Source of the DNA: Hansfordia pulvinata
Lineage: Eukaryota > Ascomycota > Sordariomycetes > Xylariales
Length of the DNA stretch: 64,000 bases
Direction: 5' to 3'
Assembly: GCA_006538405.1 (NCBI GenBank)
Contig: BJKQ01000033.1
Location: 52,113 to 116,112, forward strand
Positions 31,291 to 44,704 of this stretch are shown here, in pieces (position 1 is the first letter of the stretch; every line of letters begins with the position of its first letter). The position numbers and the translations under genes were made by a program. The notes below the pieces were generated by a model that had not been told where the DNA came from, made no database searches, and saw only the letters and a list, made by a program, of their open reading frames with translations.

Positions 31291-34200
31291 TGATAAAGGG
31301 AATTATTAGCCTTATAAATGTTAAAATAAATGGTTATCAGTAGAAACTCCTTATAAGTCAGTGTAAGTATTATTTAACCATGGTAATAAAAGAATATACT
31401 TAGTTTTAAAATCTCTTATAAGGCTTATATGAATTATTATTGTATACGTCTTATATATAAGTATTTTTATTGTAAATAAAGATGTGATAAACCAAGACTT
31501 TATTTCTATGATATACACCGGTATACTCTTAATTATTATAAATATTTCAAATTCTTCATTCCAAATAATTAAATAAATAATATTCATAATCATAATAAGT
31601 ATTTAAAGAATACATAAAAACTATACATTTAAGTAAATTATAAATACTTATAACTTCATTTAAGCTTTAAAAGCTTAATACTTAACTTTTAAAATTAACA
31701 CTTCACTTTCTTTTTAATTATAATTTATTACTTTATTAAATATAAATCATTTTTATTATAATAAGATTTTAAAAATACAATATATTTAAACATATGTATA
31801 AAGATCATTATCGAATATTAAATATAAGTTAATTTAATAATATATAAGTAATAGTTTTTAGTAAAAAATAAATATCCTTATCCGTTTTCAATAAAGCGTT
31901 ATATTAAAATACTTTTATATTTAATATATATATATATACTTTAAGTTATTAAAGTGTTAATAAAAATAATAACTGAAAAGATAATATAATTATAATTTAT
32001 ATAATGTATTAATGATGTATTAAATTTAAAATAAGTAAACGGAGGTCTTTATAAGTTGAAATTAAGTACTTCTAAGATCAAAGTTTCAAATAAAGCTATT
32101 TCGATATAAATCGATTTAGCTTATAAATTTTACTTTCAATATATACACACTTTATGTTAAAAAAGAATAATATAGACGATTATGTAACGTAGTTTATTAA
32201 AGTTAATAATTTAATTGTGAATAAGATAAACGAACAATGTATATCATAAATTTTAAGTTTAAGTCATATAAAAAACAATTTAATCTTATTAAATAATTTT
32301 TTAAATATCGTATTAATATTAAATAAAAGAAGTATATTAAGCTTTAAAAGAATGAATAAAGACGTCATGTAATTGAAAGTGTAAAAATTAAGAATGTAGA
32401 AACAACTATTAAAAGAAAAGAAAACTAAGGTAAAAAAATAAGTTTAAATGTTTTCTTTATCGCTAAGTAAAAGATTTTGATCCGTGAGCTAACTCACTTT
32501 AATTAATAAGCGACTTAAACTTAACTTTAAATATATATAAGTTAATTAATAAAAGATATTAACTTATAAGACCCAGTAGATTTATTAGTTTAAAGTATCT
32601 TTTATAAATTATTTATTAAGTACTTTAAGATGTTTCTTATATAAGTTTAAACTCTTATTATTATGAAAAAAGCGAGTTATATAAAATAAAATTTAAGTTT
32701 TCTTTTTAAAGCCGATAAATTAAATAAATATGTATATATCTTTTTATAAGTTTTAAAAGTATATAATATTAAATTATTATATATGAGTATTAATTAAATA
32801 ACTTATATGATAAGACATTATTTCTTAGGCTTTATAATGAAATTTCAATCGAGTTATTTAATTATTAAGACCTTATATTAAATAAAGCCGGAAAATTAAA
32901 ACAACTCTTTTTCCAGTTTTATATACGTATATTAAAGTTTCAAGTTATGCTAAATAAATGTGTTCTTATGTTATAAATCCAGTTTTAAATGCTTTGAAAC
33001 GTTAATAATTATAGAATTATATATTAAAGTAATTTATAATGATGTTAAGATCGTAATAAAAATTCTTTTATTTTATAATTTCTTAAAAATATTATATACT
33101 ATAGCTATAATACTTCAATGTTTTAGGTTTTAAATATAATGCTAACTCTTCAACTTATGTTTAAAAACCCGAGTTTAAAAATATAATTTATAATTTATTG
33201 TCTTTAAACTTTAAGAAAAACTTATTAAATAAAGCTATCTTGTTTATTATATAATACTACGATATATTCGAATAAAAGTTCTTTTAATTACATATAATTA
33301 ATAGCACGTAATATATGTTTATAATAATATTTATAAGTATATAAAAGCTTAAGGTATAACTTAACTTATCGAAATATAAGTTAATAAAGTAATATATGCT
33401 TTTATATAATATAAAACGTAAAATTAACTTTATAAAAGCATCTTAAAAAAACATAAAAATAAGTAATCGATTAACTTTTTCTTTCAGTTTTTAAAATTAA
33501 GGATATTAATTAAGTATATTTATGAAAGTTTTTTTCCATAAAGTTTTTCTGCATATTACGTATATTTTTAATTTTATTAATATCTTATACCTCGCTTTAA
33601 TAATAATAAGTAATAATAGTGAATAAAAGTAAATAAGCGTACAATAACACTTTTAATTAATATTATTTATACGGATATAATATGATAAATGTATGGTTAA
33701 AGAATACATTATATTATACTTTTCAAATTTATAGAAGATAATTACTTACACCTTAATACGAGGTAAGGGTCTTTAAAATATGAGCTTTTACTTATAATTA
33801 TAAAGCTTTTATTAAAGAGTTTAAGTTTATAATATTATTATAGTATTACTATCCTATATATTTTTAATTAAAGTTATATATATGAATAGAATCAGTGTTA
33901 AATAAAGTGCTTATTAAGAGTATAAGGCCTTGAATTATTATATTAATATAATACATTATAACTTATTTAATCTTATATTGTTTTATAAAAAAAGTTATTT
34001 TATTAAAAAGTGTAAACTTATATATTATATATCGTAACTTCACTTAAATAAAAGTCACGTCAGTACTTTTAAATACGCATATTATTATTAACTTTTATAA
34101 GTTAATAACGTATTAAGGTTTATTTGAATTAATTTAAGTTTTTCACGATTTTCAAATCACATAAGTTAATTAAATTTAAAAGAAGTTAAAAGGACTTATT

Positions 34201-36799
34201 ACTTTAAACTTTTATTATTATAAAATGACTTTATCTACTTACTTTTGAAAATTAACTTTTGATTATCTTCTTAAAAGTCATTAACTCGTAAAAGTTAAAT
34301 TTCGGGAGTGCATATAAACTTCACGTTAATTACTTTTTTTAAATAAAATTTATTAATAGCTTTGCTTCAGCGTTTTATATGGATATATCTTATGATACTT
34401 AATTAATTTATAGTTATAATTAGTTTCATTTTATTAAGCTTAATATAATTATTAAAAGTCAATTATTATTATAGTTTTAAGTTATTAAAATAGATAAAAT
34501 ACGTGATATTAAACATATATAATTCTTATATTATAAATCGTAAGTTAAAAAGTTAATTATTTAATCAACGTAACATTTAAAAGATACGGAAGTGATTTAA
34601 ATTAAACTTATTAATAATACCGGTTACGAACTAGAAAACTCGTTAAAATATAATATAAAAAGATCATTAATACAATAAGTTAATTATAGCACTCATAAGT
34701 CCTTATAATTTAGTCTTATATATTATATATTTATCTTAAAAAACTTAATTTAAATAAACGTTTATTGAAATATACTTTAATTCAAGTTATTTCTACGTTG
34801 TAATAATAGAAAATCTGTTCTATAAGTGTTTAAACGTACTTAAGTTTAAATAAAAGAGGCGAGAAAAAGTAAAAAAAGTAAAATGTATTACTCTTTACTG
34901 AAACGCTTTATTTAAGTTAATGTCTTATCACGGCTAAGAAAGCAGAACCAGCTTTATATTTCGTATATCTTAAAGTGTTTAAGGAAAACATAATGTAAGT
35001 GAATTTAGCTTGGATTGCTTTTTTATTTTTACTTTCATAAAAGAAACATGAGTTTTTAATATTATATAAATACTAATCTATTTTAAAGAATCTTGATTTA
35101 AGAAACATTTCCAATTTTAATTCATGTAATATTATTAAAGTTTATATTTCAGCTTAAAAATTTTTAAGTTATTTATAATGATTTTTATACGTTTTTATAA
35201 ATATTCTTATTATTAAAAAGAATAATATAATGGATTGCAATATTTTAAAGATTATACGTATAATATATATGTTAATTAATATCGTTAATAAATAAAGTCT
35301 TTATATAAGATTATTATATTAACTTAAAATATTTTAAATAAATACCGTTTAAAATCCTTTTAAGATTGAAAGGATTAAAACATGTATACTTTTTAAATTT
35401 AATCATATTACATTATTACATTATATACTCGTTTTTATTGCTGCTTTATATATTAGTACTTATTATTACTTTAATTATTAATACTTATTTCCACTTTATT
35501 TATTAATACTTATTATTACTTTATCTATTAATTTCTCTTAAAATTAAAGTATTATGGATATATTAAGATAATATAATAAAAACGTTAAATAAATTTGAAA
35601 ATAACTGGACTTTAATAGTTTAACAAGCATTTAATAATCCTGATTTTATATATAGTAATGTTCTTTCGTGTGAAGTTATTTTAAGTTATTATACTTTAAA
35701 TCGTTATAAAAATTTTCAATTATTATAAACATATTATTAATAAAGTATACGGTAAGTTAAGTAACTTAATACGTTACTTATCCTTATATATATATATATA
35801 AATAAGTTAAAAATACGGGAATACGAAACAGTATAAGCTATTTATATACTTGTATAAGTTATTAACTTTATCGAGTTTAAGTATGTTATATAAGTTAAAC
35901 TTATTTATTAACATTGTTTAAGAACATATATTTATCCACTTATAAATGTTTAAAACATTTAATCATCGGACATGAATTCAGCTTAATTAGGTTTTATAAA
36001 GTTGAAGGTTGTTTTTTACTTAATGTTAAGTCTCTTCATTTTAAATGAAAGATAGGTTTGAATTTAAAGTTAATATAATTTAACTTTATTAATACTGGTT
36101 TCATTATTCGAAGCTCACTGAAATTAAGATTATGCTTAATAATTATAAGTATAAATTCTTAGTCTTCTCACATTTCTTATTATTAAATTTCTTTTAAAGC
36201 TTACTTTTAATATTATTATATTATAAATTTTACTCCTATATCATAACTTTTAATAAACGTGAGTAAATATATAAAATTAAGGAATATAATGCATAATAAC
36301 TAAGCTTTGAATACGTCACCGTATATAAGTTATTAATTTAAGTGAATAAGTTAAAGTATAAAGTTAAAATGTTTAACGTGAGAAACTAATAAACTATCTT
36401 AAAATTGTGTATATATATTATTAATACTTTTAAGAAAGTAATATAAAGATAAAATAAATATTCATATATATACTTATATTAAAATATTTATACTTAATAG
36501 TTATTAAAAAGGCTGTATTTAAGATTGTTTAAAGTTTTATATAAGTTTATACAGTTTAATAATAATAAGTCAAGTTATTATTTAATTAATTATAAAAAAG
36601 TACCGAAAGCTACGAGATATGTCTTACTGTTAAAGAAATTATAGTATTAAGCATCTTAATAAGCCTATATAACATTATATTAAACCTTAATACATTAACT
36701 GTAAAAAGAAAAAGCATTCTCTTTAACTTCGAAATCATAATACGAATAATGATATTAAGAATGAAATCATAAGAAATGACTTTAAAAATACTTATATAT
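31291..36799. other. AT-rich gene-free DNA
   Basis: Very AT-rich, with no believable frame. The longest open stretch, 31,351-31,593 on the minus strand, is isoleucine/lysine/asparagine-rich as expected by chance. CA and TG are present at moderate level while CG is scarce, unlike the RIP-mutated element that follows. Diverged fragments of the CACGTG inverted-repeat family are visible, for example TCCGTGAGCTAACTCAC at about 32,480. Confidence 0.7.
36795..36799. repeat. Target-site duplication TATAT, left
   Basis: Directly precedes the left LTR and matches 44,700-44,704 after the right LTR. Five bases is the usual length for Gypsy elements. The AT-rich context means a chance match is possible. 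Confidence 0.7.
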
Positions 36800-37298
36800 T
36801 ATAACGACCTGGATTCTTCTTAAGAAAAATACAAAGTTGGTTTAAGGGTTTATGTTCCGAAGGAACACTTAAAAGGTCGTTTATCGGTAGACTTTAAGCA
36901 ACTATACTAACATAAGGGTAACCGAAGTGCTAAATAAGTGGTAAACCATCGTTAAGAGTTTACTCTTATTTAAGAATGACTTAAATACTTAAATTAATCA
37001 TTAAGGTAATAAATAACTAAATACATAAGAAGCCTTTTGTCCTTATATATCCTTTATTCCCTTATTAATGCTTAAATATGTTCAATATGTTATATTATTA
37101 ACATATTACACATATTCCTTAATATATAGAATATGTTATCTGCCCGACATATTAGTCACGTGACTTTTATCCCGTATACCTATATTTCCTTACGTACATA
37201 ATTAGTTTTAATATAGCCTTATACGACCATTAATCTATAAGTCTCTTACTTATATTAATGTGGCCCGTTTTACCGACTTAATAATTAGGTTTATAATA
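36800..37298 (-). repeat. 3' LTR of element A (left in the window)
   Basis: Starts TATAACGACCTGG and ends GGTTTATAATA in window orientation; G-to-A and C-to-T changes hide the original TG..CA. Heavily RIP-mutated along its whole length, although the GTCACGTGAC palindrome at 37,155-37,164 is intact. Confidence 0.9.
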
Positions 37299-37320
37299 TT
37301 ATACCCCTCCTTTTAAGTTA
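37299..37320 (-). other. Polypurine tract of element A
   Basis: On the minus strand AACTTAAAAGGAGGGGTATAA directly precedes the 3' LTR. The same AAAGGAGGGGTATAA precedes the LTR of element B at 371-385. This fixes the orientation of both elements. Confidence 0.7.
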
Positions 37321-38079
37321 TTTATCCTTAATTAACTAATATAAAAGAGTGAGTAAGCCTTAACGTGGGCGTGGCCTTTATATTTCCTTTATCCTTATTC
37401 TTTTCATTAACCATATCATCGCGTATATAAAAGTCACGTTCCGTTAAACCTTATATTATCTTTACTTTTAATATTAAGTAGCGAGATTTCCTTCTTTCCC
37501 TCGTCTTAAAATAATCCTTTTAAATACCTTCTTACCTTACTTACGAAAAATAAAGTATCTTTTCTTATAAGATCTCTCCGGATAACTTAAGCCGTTACTT
37601 TAAGTATATACGCTTAAGCTATTCTTATTATAACGTGCGTGGCTTAAGTAATGCTTAATTATAACGAGTTACTTATTAATATATAAAGTAAAAGGCTAAG
37701 TTAAAGAGCGTTAAGTAAGCTTATCGGGACGCGACTCGTTAGCTTTAAAAAGTTAATTAACGTATTAAGCGCCTTTATAAGTAAAAGGAGTTATAATTAA
37801 AACGGATAATACGGGGTCTTCGTTATAAAATTAATAATCTTAATGAGTTAAATAAGATTAAAGCTTAAAAGGCCGTTAAGGCTTAATAAGCTTCTTTTAA
37901 GGTTTTCCCGTGTAATCCCGATCTTACTCCTTTAAGCGATTTCGGTTTTATTACGAATATACCGTAAGACGACCTTACGTTTTAATCTGCTCCCGATTCG
38001 GATGTCTCCGGTGGAACTATCTTAATAACCGTAAGCAATTTAAGTAATCCTTAAGTTTTTAAGAATTTTTTAATAATAA

Positions 38080-38103
38080 GTAACCTTTTTATTATATTAA
38101 ATA
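38080..38103 (-). pseudogene. Chromodomain core of the element A polyprotein
   Basis: Codons TAT TTA ATA TAA TAA AAA GGT TAC on the minus strand. The two TAA codons stand where Gln and Trp are usual, each explained by transitions. Its place between the integrase region and the polypurine tract is the chromovirus order. Confidence 0.7.
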
Positions 38104-40284
38104 CTTTATTATAGATCCTTATTAATATAAATTTAATATCTTTTTAACCTTAAATTCTTAAGTATCGGTATCAGCTTCGATTTCGGTTTCGAGCTATACG
38201 TTAACTGGTGCTGGTTTTAATAATAAAACGTGGAATATTAAGTGGATTTTTATAATATTAAGTAATAATAATTTATAATTAATTAATAAAACGATCTCGT
38301 TAATTTTAAATAGTCCGATCTTTTTAAAATTTAATTTATCGTTAAGTCTTTTAATTTAAATGTTTTTACGTAATAAATAAACCTTATCTCCCTTTTTAAA
38401 GGTCGGCCTTAACGACCGGTGGTTATCGTAATATCGTTTTATACGTTATTAAATCGTTATAAGCTTTATGTGAAGGTGTTTTTAAAGTGTTATAAGGTGT
38501 TTAACTTAAATAACGGCTTTTAAAGCGTTACTATTAATTATTGCTTATTATAATCTTTATAGGTTAAATCCGTAATTCGTATAAAAAGGTGATATCTTTA
38601 TATCTTTATTATTTAAGCTATTATATACGAATTTTACTTTAAGTAAAAAGGATACTTAATTATCTTATTTAAAGTTAACGTAATATCTTAAATATTATTT
38701 AAGTACTTAATTAAGTCGTTTTATATAACCGTTTATTTATAAGTAATATATTATCGACGTCTTATATTATACTTTAAGCTATTATATAAATAATTTTTAA
38801 AAGTAAAACGTGAAAAGTTTATCTCGGTCCGTGATAAGTTCTTTTAATAAGCTATATTAATTAAATATAATCTTATTTATTAATTAAGCAATTTATATTA
38901 CGGTTATGGTTTCCTTAAATAATTAAAACTTCGTAAACTTAATAAGTTATTTTATATAAATTATAATGTTATCGTAAACGATTTTAATTATTAAGTTTAT
39001 AAATAACGGTAGCTTTACGATAAAGTTTATTAAAACCGATTTTTATACCTTATCCTTAAAAGGTATAAGTTAAAGTTCTTTATAAGGCTTATAACATGCT
39101 ACCTTAAATCGAATACACATATTGTATTCTCCGATTATTATTTTAATTAATCCTTTAAAGTTTAAAAAGTTATAATCTTATTATACTTATTTTATAGTTT
39201 TTTAAATCCTTTAATACTTATAAGATAAATCTTTATAAATTATTATAATAAGTCATCGTTATAATAATATAAGTATAAATCGTTTATCGTAAAAAAGTAT
39301 AACTTTATTAAATTATTTAAAGAGGTTAAACCGGTTATTATTTAATAATACTTTTAAGCGTTATATTTCTTATTATAATTTATAATTAAATTATTCTTTT
39401 TCGACTTAAGTAAATCGGATTTATTATATTAAAATTAAGTTCCTGCTTTTATTTTATTATAAGATAAATTAAGATTTTATTATTAAGTTTATTATAAAGT
39501 AATCGGATCGTTTATTAAAAGCGTCGGCTTTAATATTCTCTTTACCTTTATAATATTCGATTTTAAAGTTAAATTTAAAGAGAATCTTTATTTATCGAAT
39601 TTATCGCTTATTAAAGACTTTATTTTTTATAAAAGTTATAAGGTTCTTATAATCGGTTTAAATAATTATAAAAGTGAATATGTTATTTAAGTAATGTCTT
39701 TATTTTTTAAATACCTTAATAATAATTATAAGCTCTTTATCGTGTATTATATAATTAAGCTTAAGTCCGTTAAATTTTTTTAAAAAAAAAGCTATTAAGT
39801 GTAGCTTACCGGATTCGTCTTATTATTTAAGTTATCCTTTTATAACGAAGTCGTTAACGTTTATTTCGACTTTTATAAGTTTATTAAGATTTATTATTAT
39901 TATAATTAATTCTTATATAATAATATCCTTAATCGTATCGAATGCTATTTAAAGCTTATTATTTTATTTAAATAATCGATCCTTTTTTATCGCGTTAATA
40001 AGAGGTGTAACGTGCTTATTATATCCCTTAATAAAAGCTCGATAATAATTCGTGAGTCCGATAAACGACCGGATGTTTAAAATATTATAAGGAATAAGCT
40101 AATCCTTAATTACTTAAATCTTAAATTTTTATATTAAGACTTTCTTAAATTAAATAATATATTTAACGAAATTAACTTCCGTTTAATAAAATTGATTTTT
40201 CTTTAAGTTAATTTAAAGGTTAACGTTTTAAAAGGCTTAAAGGACTTACGTTATATGGCTTATATAGTCCGTTTCGTTTTTAAA

Positions 40285-40308
40285 GTAAATTAAAATATCG
40301 TTAAGGTA
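40285..40308 (-). pseudogene. Reverse transcriptase YxDD box of the element A polyprotein
   Basis: Codons TAC CTT AAC GAT ATT TTA ATT TAC. The first catalytic aspartate codon GAC has become AAC, a G-to-A change. Downstream residues match the Gypsy reverse transcriptase thumb entry. Confidence 0.85.
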
Positions 40309-43300
40309 TATTATAATAAAGATATTAAGGTAAGGTTTAAAAGTGTTATCGATTATATTTTCAAAATTAATTAAAGCATTTATAAGTTTAAAAGGCATTA
40401 TTAAATACTTAAAATGTCCTTTAAGTGTTTAAAAGGCCGTTTTTTATTTATCTCCTTTTAAGATCTTAATAAAATAATAAGCGTTTAATAGATTTATCGC
40501 GGTGAAGATCTTAACGTTATAAAGCTAGTTTTTAAGTACTTTAATTAAAGGTAAAAGGTATCGATTTTTAATCGTGATATTATTAAGTTATTAATAATTA
40601 ACGTATATTTATTAAGATCCGTCCTTTTTAAGTATAAAAAGGATAAGATAATTAACCGATAACATAAATAATTTAATATATCCCTTTTTTAAATCCTTTT
40701 ATAATTTCTTTTTAAGTTTAACGCGTTATATTAAGTTTAATAAGTAAACGGACTTAAAGATCGGTTATACTCCGTCCTTAAGCGGTATCGAGTGATCGTA
40801 ATTTAAGTATAACGGTAAATTATCTTTTGTGTTAAACTTATCTTAAAATAATATCGCGAATTATCGATACGCTTCGGGTACTGCTTATTTTAATAAGCAG
40901 TCCTCTTTTATTATCTTAACGATAACACGTCTTATAAATATAAATTTAAATCTGTTTAATGATAAAGGCGTTGTTTTTAATTAAATATTATAATCTCTTT
41001 TTAATATTTCTTATTAAAGATAATTAATATTTTAATTAACTTTAAGGTTCGCCGATCGTAATTAAGGTATTCTTAAAATTATCTTATTTAAGATATTAAC
41101 GATATTTAATTAAAGTCTTATAAGTCGGTTTTAAATAATAATTAAAAAGGGCGTAATCTCGCGTTCGATTTATCTTTAAGCTTTCTTTAAATAACTCTTA
41201 TTTATTATCGTGAGTCGGTATAAGGCATTTTTTTTATTTTATAATAATTTAATTTTATTAACGATTTATAATAATATTAAATTCTAGGTCGATCCGTTAT
41301 CGATTAATACTTAAATTCTTTTTAATCCGTAATATACCGTTACGTTAAGTTATACGGCTTTATTTTTATTAAGGGCTTATCTTATTATATAAGTTCTTTT
41401 TATTTATTACCTTAAATTAATAATAAGGTGCTTTAATTTTTTAAGTATTATCGTGTAATTACTTATATTAAGCCGTGTTATTATAAGTTACTTATAAAAG
41501 CCTTACTTTATTATAATCCGGTGTTTAAAGGTAAAGCACGTTATTTATCGTTTTATAATAATAACTTAATTAATAAGTTATTAATATATTTTAACGTCCG
41601 ACTTTTAAATATTAACTTTTTAATTAAGTGTCGTACTTACTTTATAAGTTTAACGCGTGTTACGTATATAATTCCTTTTAATAAGTTATAATGTTATCTC
41701 GATTTCTTATAAAGCACGAAAAGTGTTCCTTAATAAGATATAAGAGGTTCCGTTAACACGAAGTAACCGAAATATTAATAATATTATAATTCTTATATTA
41801 ATTTAAACGCTTTAACTTTTATAAAAAAGTAACGGTACTTAACTTTATTAATTAAATATTATTAATAAGTAATATAAATATAATTATATTATACGATCTT
41901 GTTATATCGAGCGTTATAAGGAATTAAGTCGTATACGTTTTTATATACCTTTTTAAGTCTTCTTTATTTAAGATTATTATAAGTTCTTTCGTATCGTTAA
42001 AGGTTTTACTGTGGCGGAAGAAATCTTCTTTTCTTTTTATTAAAAGAATATTTATATAAGCTTCTTACTTAATAAATCTCTCCTTAATCGTCTTAATTAA
42101 TTAAATTTTTTAAGAGGTATTCATTAAATTCCGGGATAAGTGTTTATCCGTCGGGCCCTTTTAAAGTTTAAGCGTGTGCTAATTAATTCGTCACTTTAAT
42201 TATCTTATTGTTTAAAGTGGAGTTTTTTATTATAAGGGTGTAATAATCCTTATAATCGTTAATTTATCGTTTTAGATTTTATTGTTCGGTCTTATCCTTT
42301 ATAAAGCATAGTTCGAATCGTAAGCTTTATTCGCTTTTAAGAACGGCCTTTTTAATGAGTAAGTTAAAGGGATCTTCTTTAATAAACAGTATGGTTTTAA
42401 TACGTTCTTATATCTTATTGTCCTCGGCTTTAAGCATATCGTTAATAATATTATTTAAGTCGTTATCGTATCGTTTATCAAGTAATACATATAATTAAGG
42501 GTCATTTACGGATTCATTAAAAAACCAGATTTTTTATTTTAAATAAGCAGCTCGTTCCTTTATAATAACTCGTTAATATTTATGCTTAAAGATTCGAAGT
42601 ATAACGTTATACTATATAATAATATTATTATCCGTGGTTACGTTTTAAGTAATCCGTACGGTCTTAACCGGAGGGACTTATACCGGGGGGTTACGTTATA
42701 TAAGTCCTTTTCGTCGTGCTTCTTATTCCGGGGTATCCTTTATATCCCGTAAGACGGCTATAATATTAAAGGAGTTTTTACTTATATAACGTTATAAGGT
42801 TTAATATATATTAACGGTTTATAAGGAGTTATACGTTCCTTTTTTAAAGGTTATCGCTTATTAGTTTACGCGTTACTTTTATTTATCGGTGGCTCTTTTA
42901 TATCCTTTTCGTAAAATGTTAAAAGCGGCGTTAAAGTTCGGGTTAAAATCCGAGACGTTATACGCTCCTTAAGTTATATAAACTCGTTCCTTAAATATAA
43001 GGGTTTATCCGTCCTGGTTTATTACGACCTCTTTAATAACCTTAATATATTTATTAAGTTATTTAAGTCGTTTAAGTAATTTATAATCACGGGTAATATA
43101 TCTTAATTTATCGTAATTATAGTATTTAAATAGCTTTTTATACTTATTATTAAAGCGCGATTAATGTTTATAAGTCTTAAATATTATTTATAAAAGGTGG
43201 AGTAAGCTTCGTTCCTCCTTATTATTATTATCTTATATTTTATAACGCTTTTTAATTATTACCGCCCTTCTCACGGTGTTGTTTATAAAGTTTAATATTA

Positions 43301-44200
43301 ATATAAATTACGGTTTTAATATACTTTATAAAGTTATTTAATATATCTTATTTAATTAATTCGTCTTTAACTTCGTCCTTTAATCCTTAATAAAACGTAA
43401 AGATCTTACTTTCTTTAATTTAATTAAGTTACGCGAGGATACATCGGAAATCCGTAGCGTATAAGGATATTGAGGTCTTTTATTAAAGGTTTATAAGTTC
43501 CTTTTCGGCTTATCGTTTCTCGTTTAAATCTTAAAATAAACCCTTAAGTTATCGTTCGAATTTAACGTAAGATATAAAAATCCCTTTAATCTCGGTTAAC
43601 CATTACTTTTAAGGTTTATTAATTACCTTAATAAAGTATAATTCGAATTAAGTTAAAGCCTTTTTATAAAGAAACGACTTAATATAAATAACTTAATCTT
43701 TTTTATTATTAAAGTGTTTATATAATTAATAAAATGCCTTTATTTAAGTTAAAAACCCTTAAAGTTACTTAAGGGTGCCGTTAAAGGTTTTAAAAGGGTT
43801 AATCTTAAGGTTAACGTTAATTAAAAGAGCTTTAATAATGCCCTTAACGCCTTATATAGCTTTAACGAGTTAAGCTTATTAAAGCTTATTAATTATATTA
43901 ATATACTTAATACGGGCTTATTATAATTGCTTGTTAACGTTCTTATAAGCTTAATACGAAGCCTATAATTAATCTTATAAAATATAAAGCCCGTTAAGTA
44001 ATTGCTTATACTCGCTTTTAATAAGATCGTACTCCTCTTTATTATTATTAACCCCTTTTATTTCCTTAATTAAGTTCCTTAAAGGCGTTTACGCCACCGG
44101 CTATTTAAAGGATCCGGGTCAGGACGACATCGTGTTAATCGGATATTACTTAAGGGTATTAACGGACAGTTATTAAATGCTTAAATAAAAGTGATTAAAA

Positions 44201-44699
44201 TGTAATGACCTAGATTCTTCTTAAGAAAAATATAAAGTTAATTTAAAGGTTTATGTTTTAAAGGAACACTTAAAAGGTCGTCTATCGGTAGACTTTAAGT
44301 AATTATATTAATATAAGGGTAACCGAAGTGTTAAACAAGTGGTAAACTATCGTTAAGAGTTTACTCTTATTTAAGAATAACTTAAATGCTTAAATTGATT
44401 ATTAAGGTAATAAATGATTAAATATATAAGAAGCCTTTTATCCTTATATGTCCTTTATTCCCTTATTAATGCTTGAATATGTTTAATATGTTATATTATT
44501 AACATATTACATATATTCCCTAATATGCAAAATATGTTATTTGCCCGACATATTAATCACGTGACTTTTATCCCGCGTACCCACATTTCCTTGCGTATAT
44601 AATTGGTTTTAGCATAGCCTTATACGATTATTGGTCCACAGGTCTCCTGCTTACATTAGTGTGGCCCGTTCTGCCGACCTAACAATCGGGTTCGTAATA
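44201..44699 (-). repeat. 5' LTR of element A (right in the window)
   Basis: Starts TGTAATGACC and ends GGGTTCGTAATA in window orientation. The outermost ~140 bp (from about 44,557) keep many CA and TG dinucleotides that the left LTR has lost, so RIP was weaker at this end of the element. Confidence 0.9.
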
Positions 44700-44704
44700 T
44701 ATAT
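44700..44704. repeat. Target-site duplication TATAT, right
   Basis: Matches 36,795-36,799 exactly and directly follows the right LTR. Confidence 0.7.

Larger units (their letters stand above)
36800..44699 (-). mobile_element. Full-length RIP-killed Gypsy chromovirus (element A), 7.9 kb
   Basis: Two 499-bp LTRs with matching ends and a 5-bp target duplication enclose about 6.9 kb. On the minus strand the reverse transcriptase core reads YLNDILIY at 40,285-40,308, the YLDD box with one Asp changed to Asn by a G-to-A transition. It is followed by the expected F-K-N-E-x-x-x-I-x-H-I pattern. Near the 3' end, at 38,080-38,103, YLI-stop-stop-KGY matches a chromodomain core (YLIQWKGY type) with both stops TAA, then NS-stop-K and LNCLRLL-FHRRHPNREQ, the usual sequence after it. 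The polypurine tract is at 37,299-37,320. Chromodomain Gypsy elements (chromoviruses) integrate preferentially into heterochromatin. No frame is intact. Confidence 0.9.

Noticed and set aside
31351..31593. Short open frames in AT-rich DNA (also 45,796-45,984 and 59,472-59,705)
   Set aside because: Composed of isoleucine, lysine, asparagine and tyrosine as chance predicts at this base composition; no neighbours, introns or conserved words.
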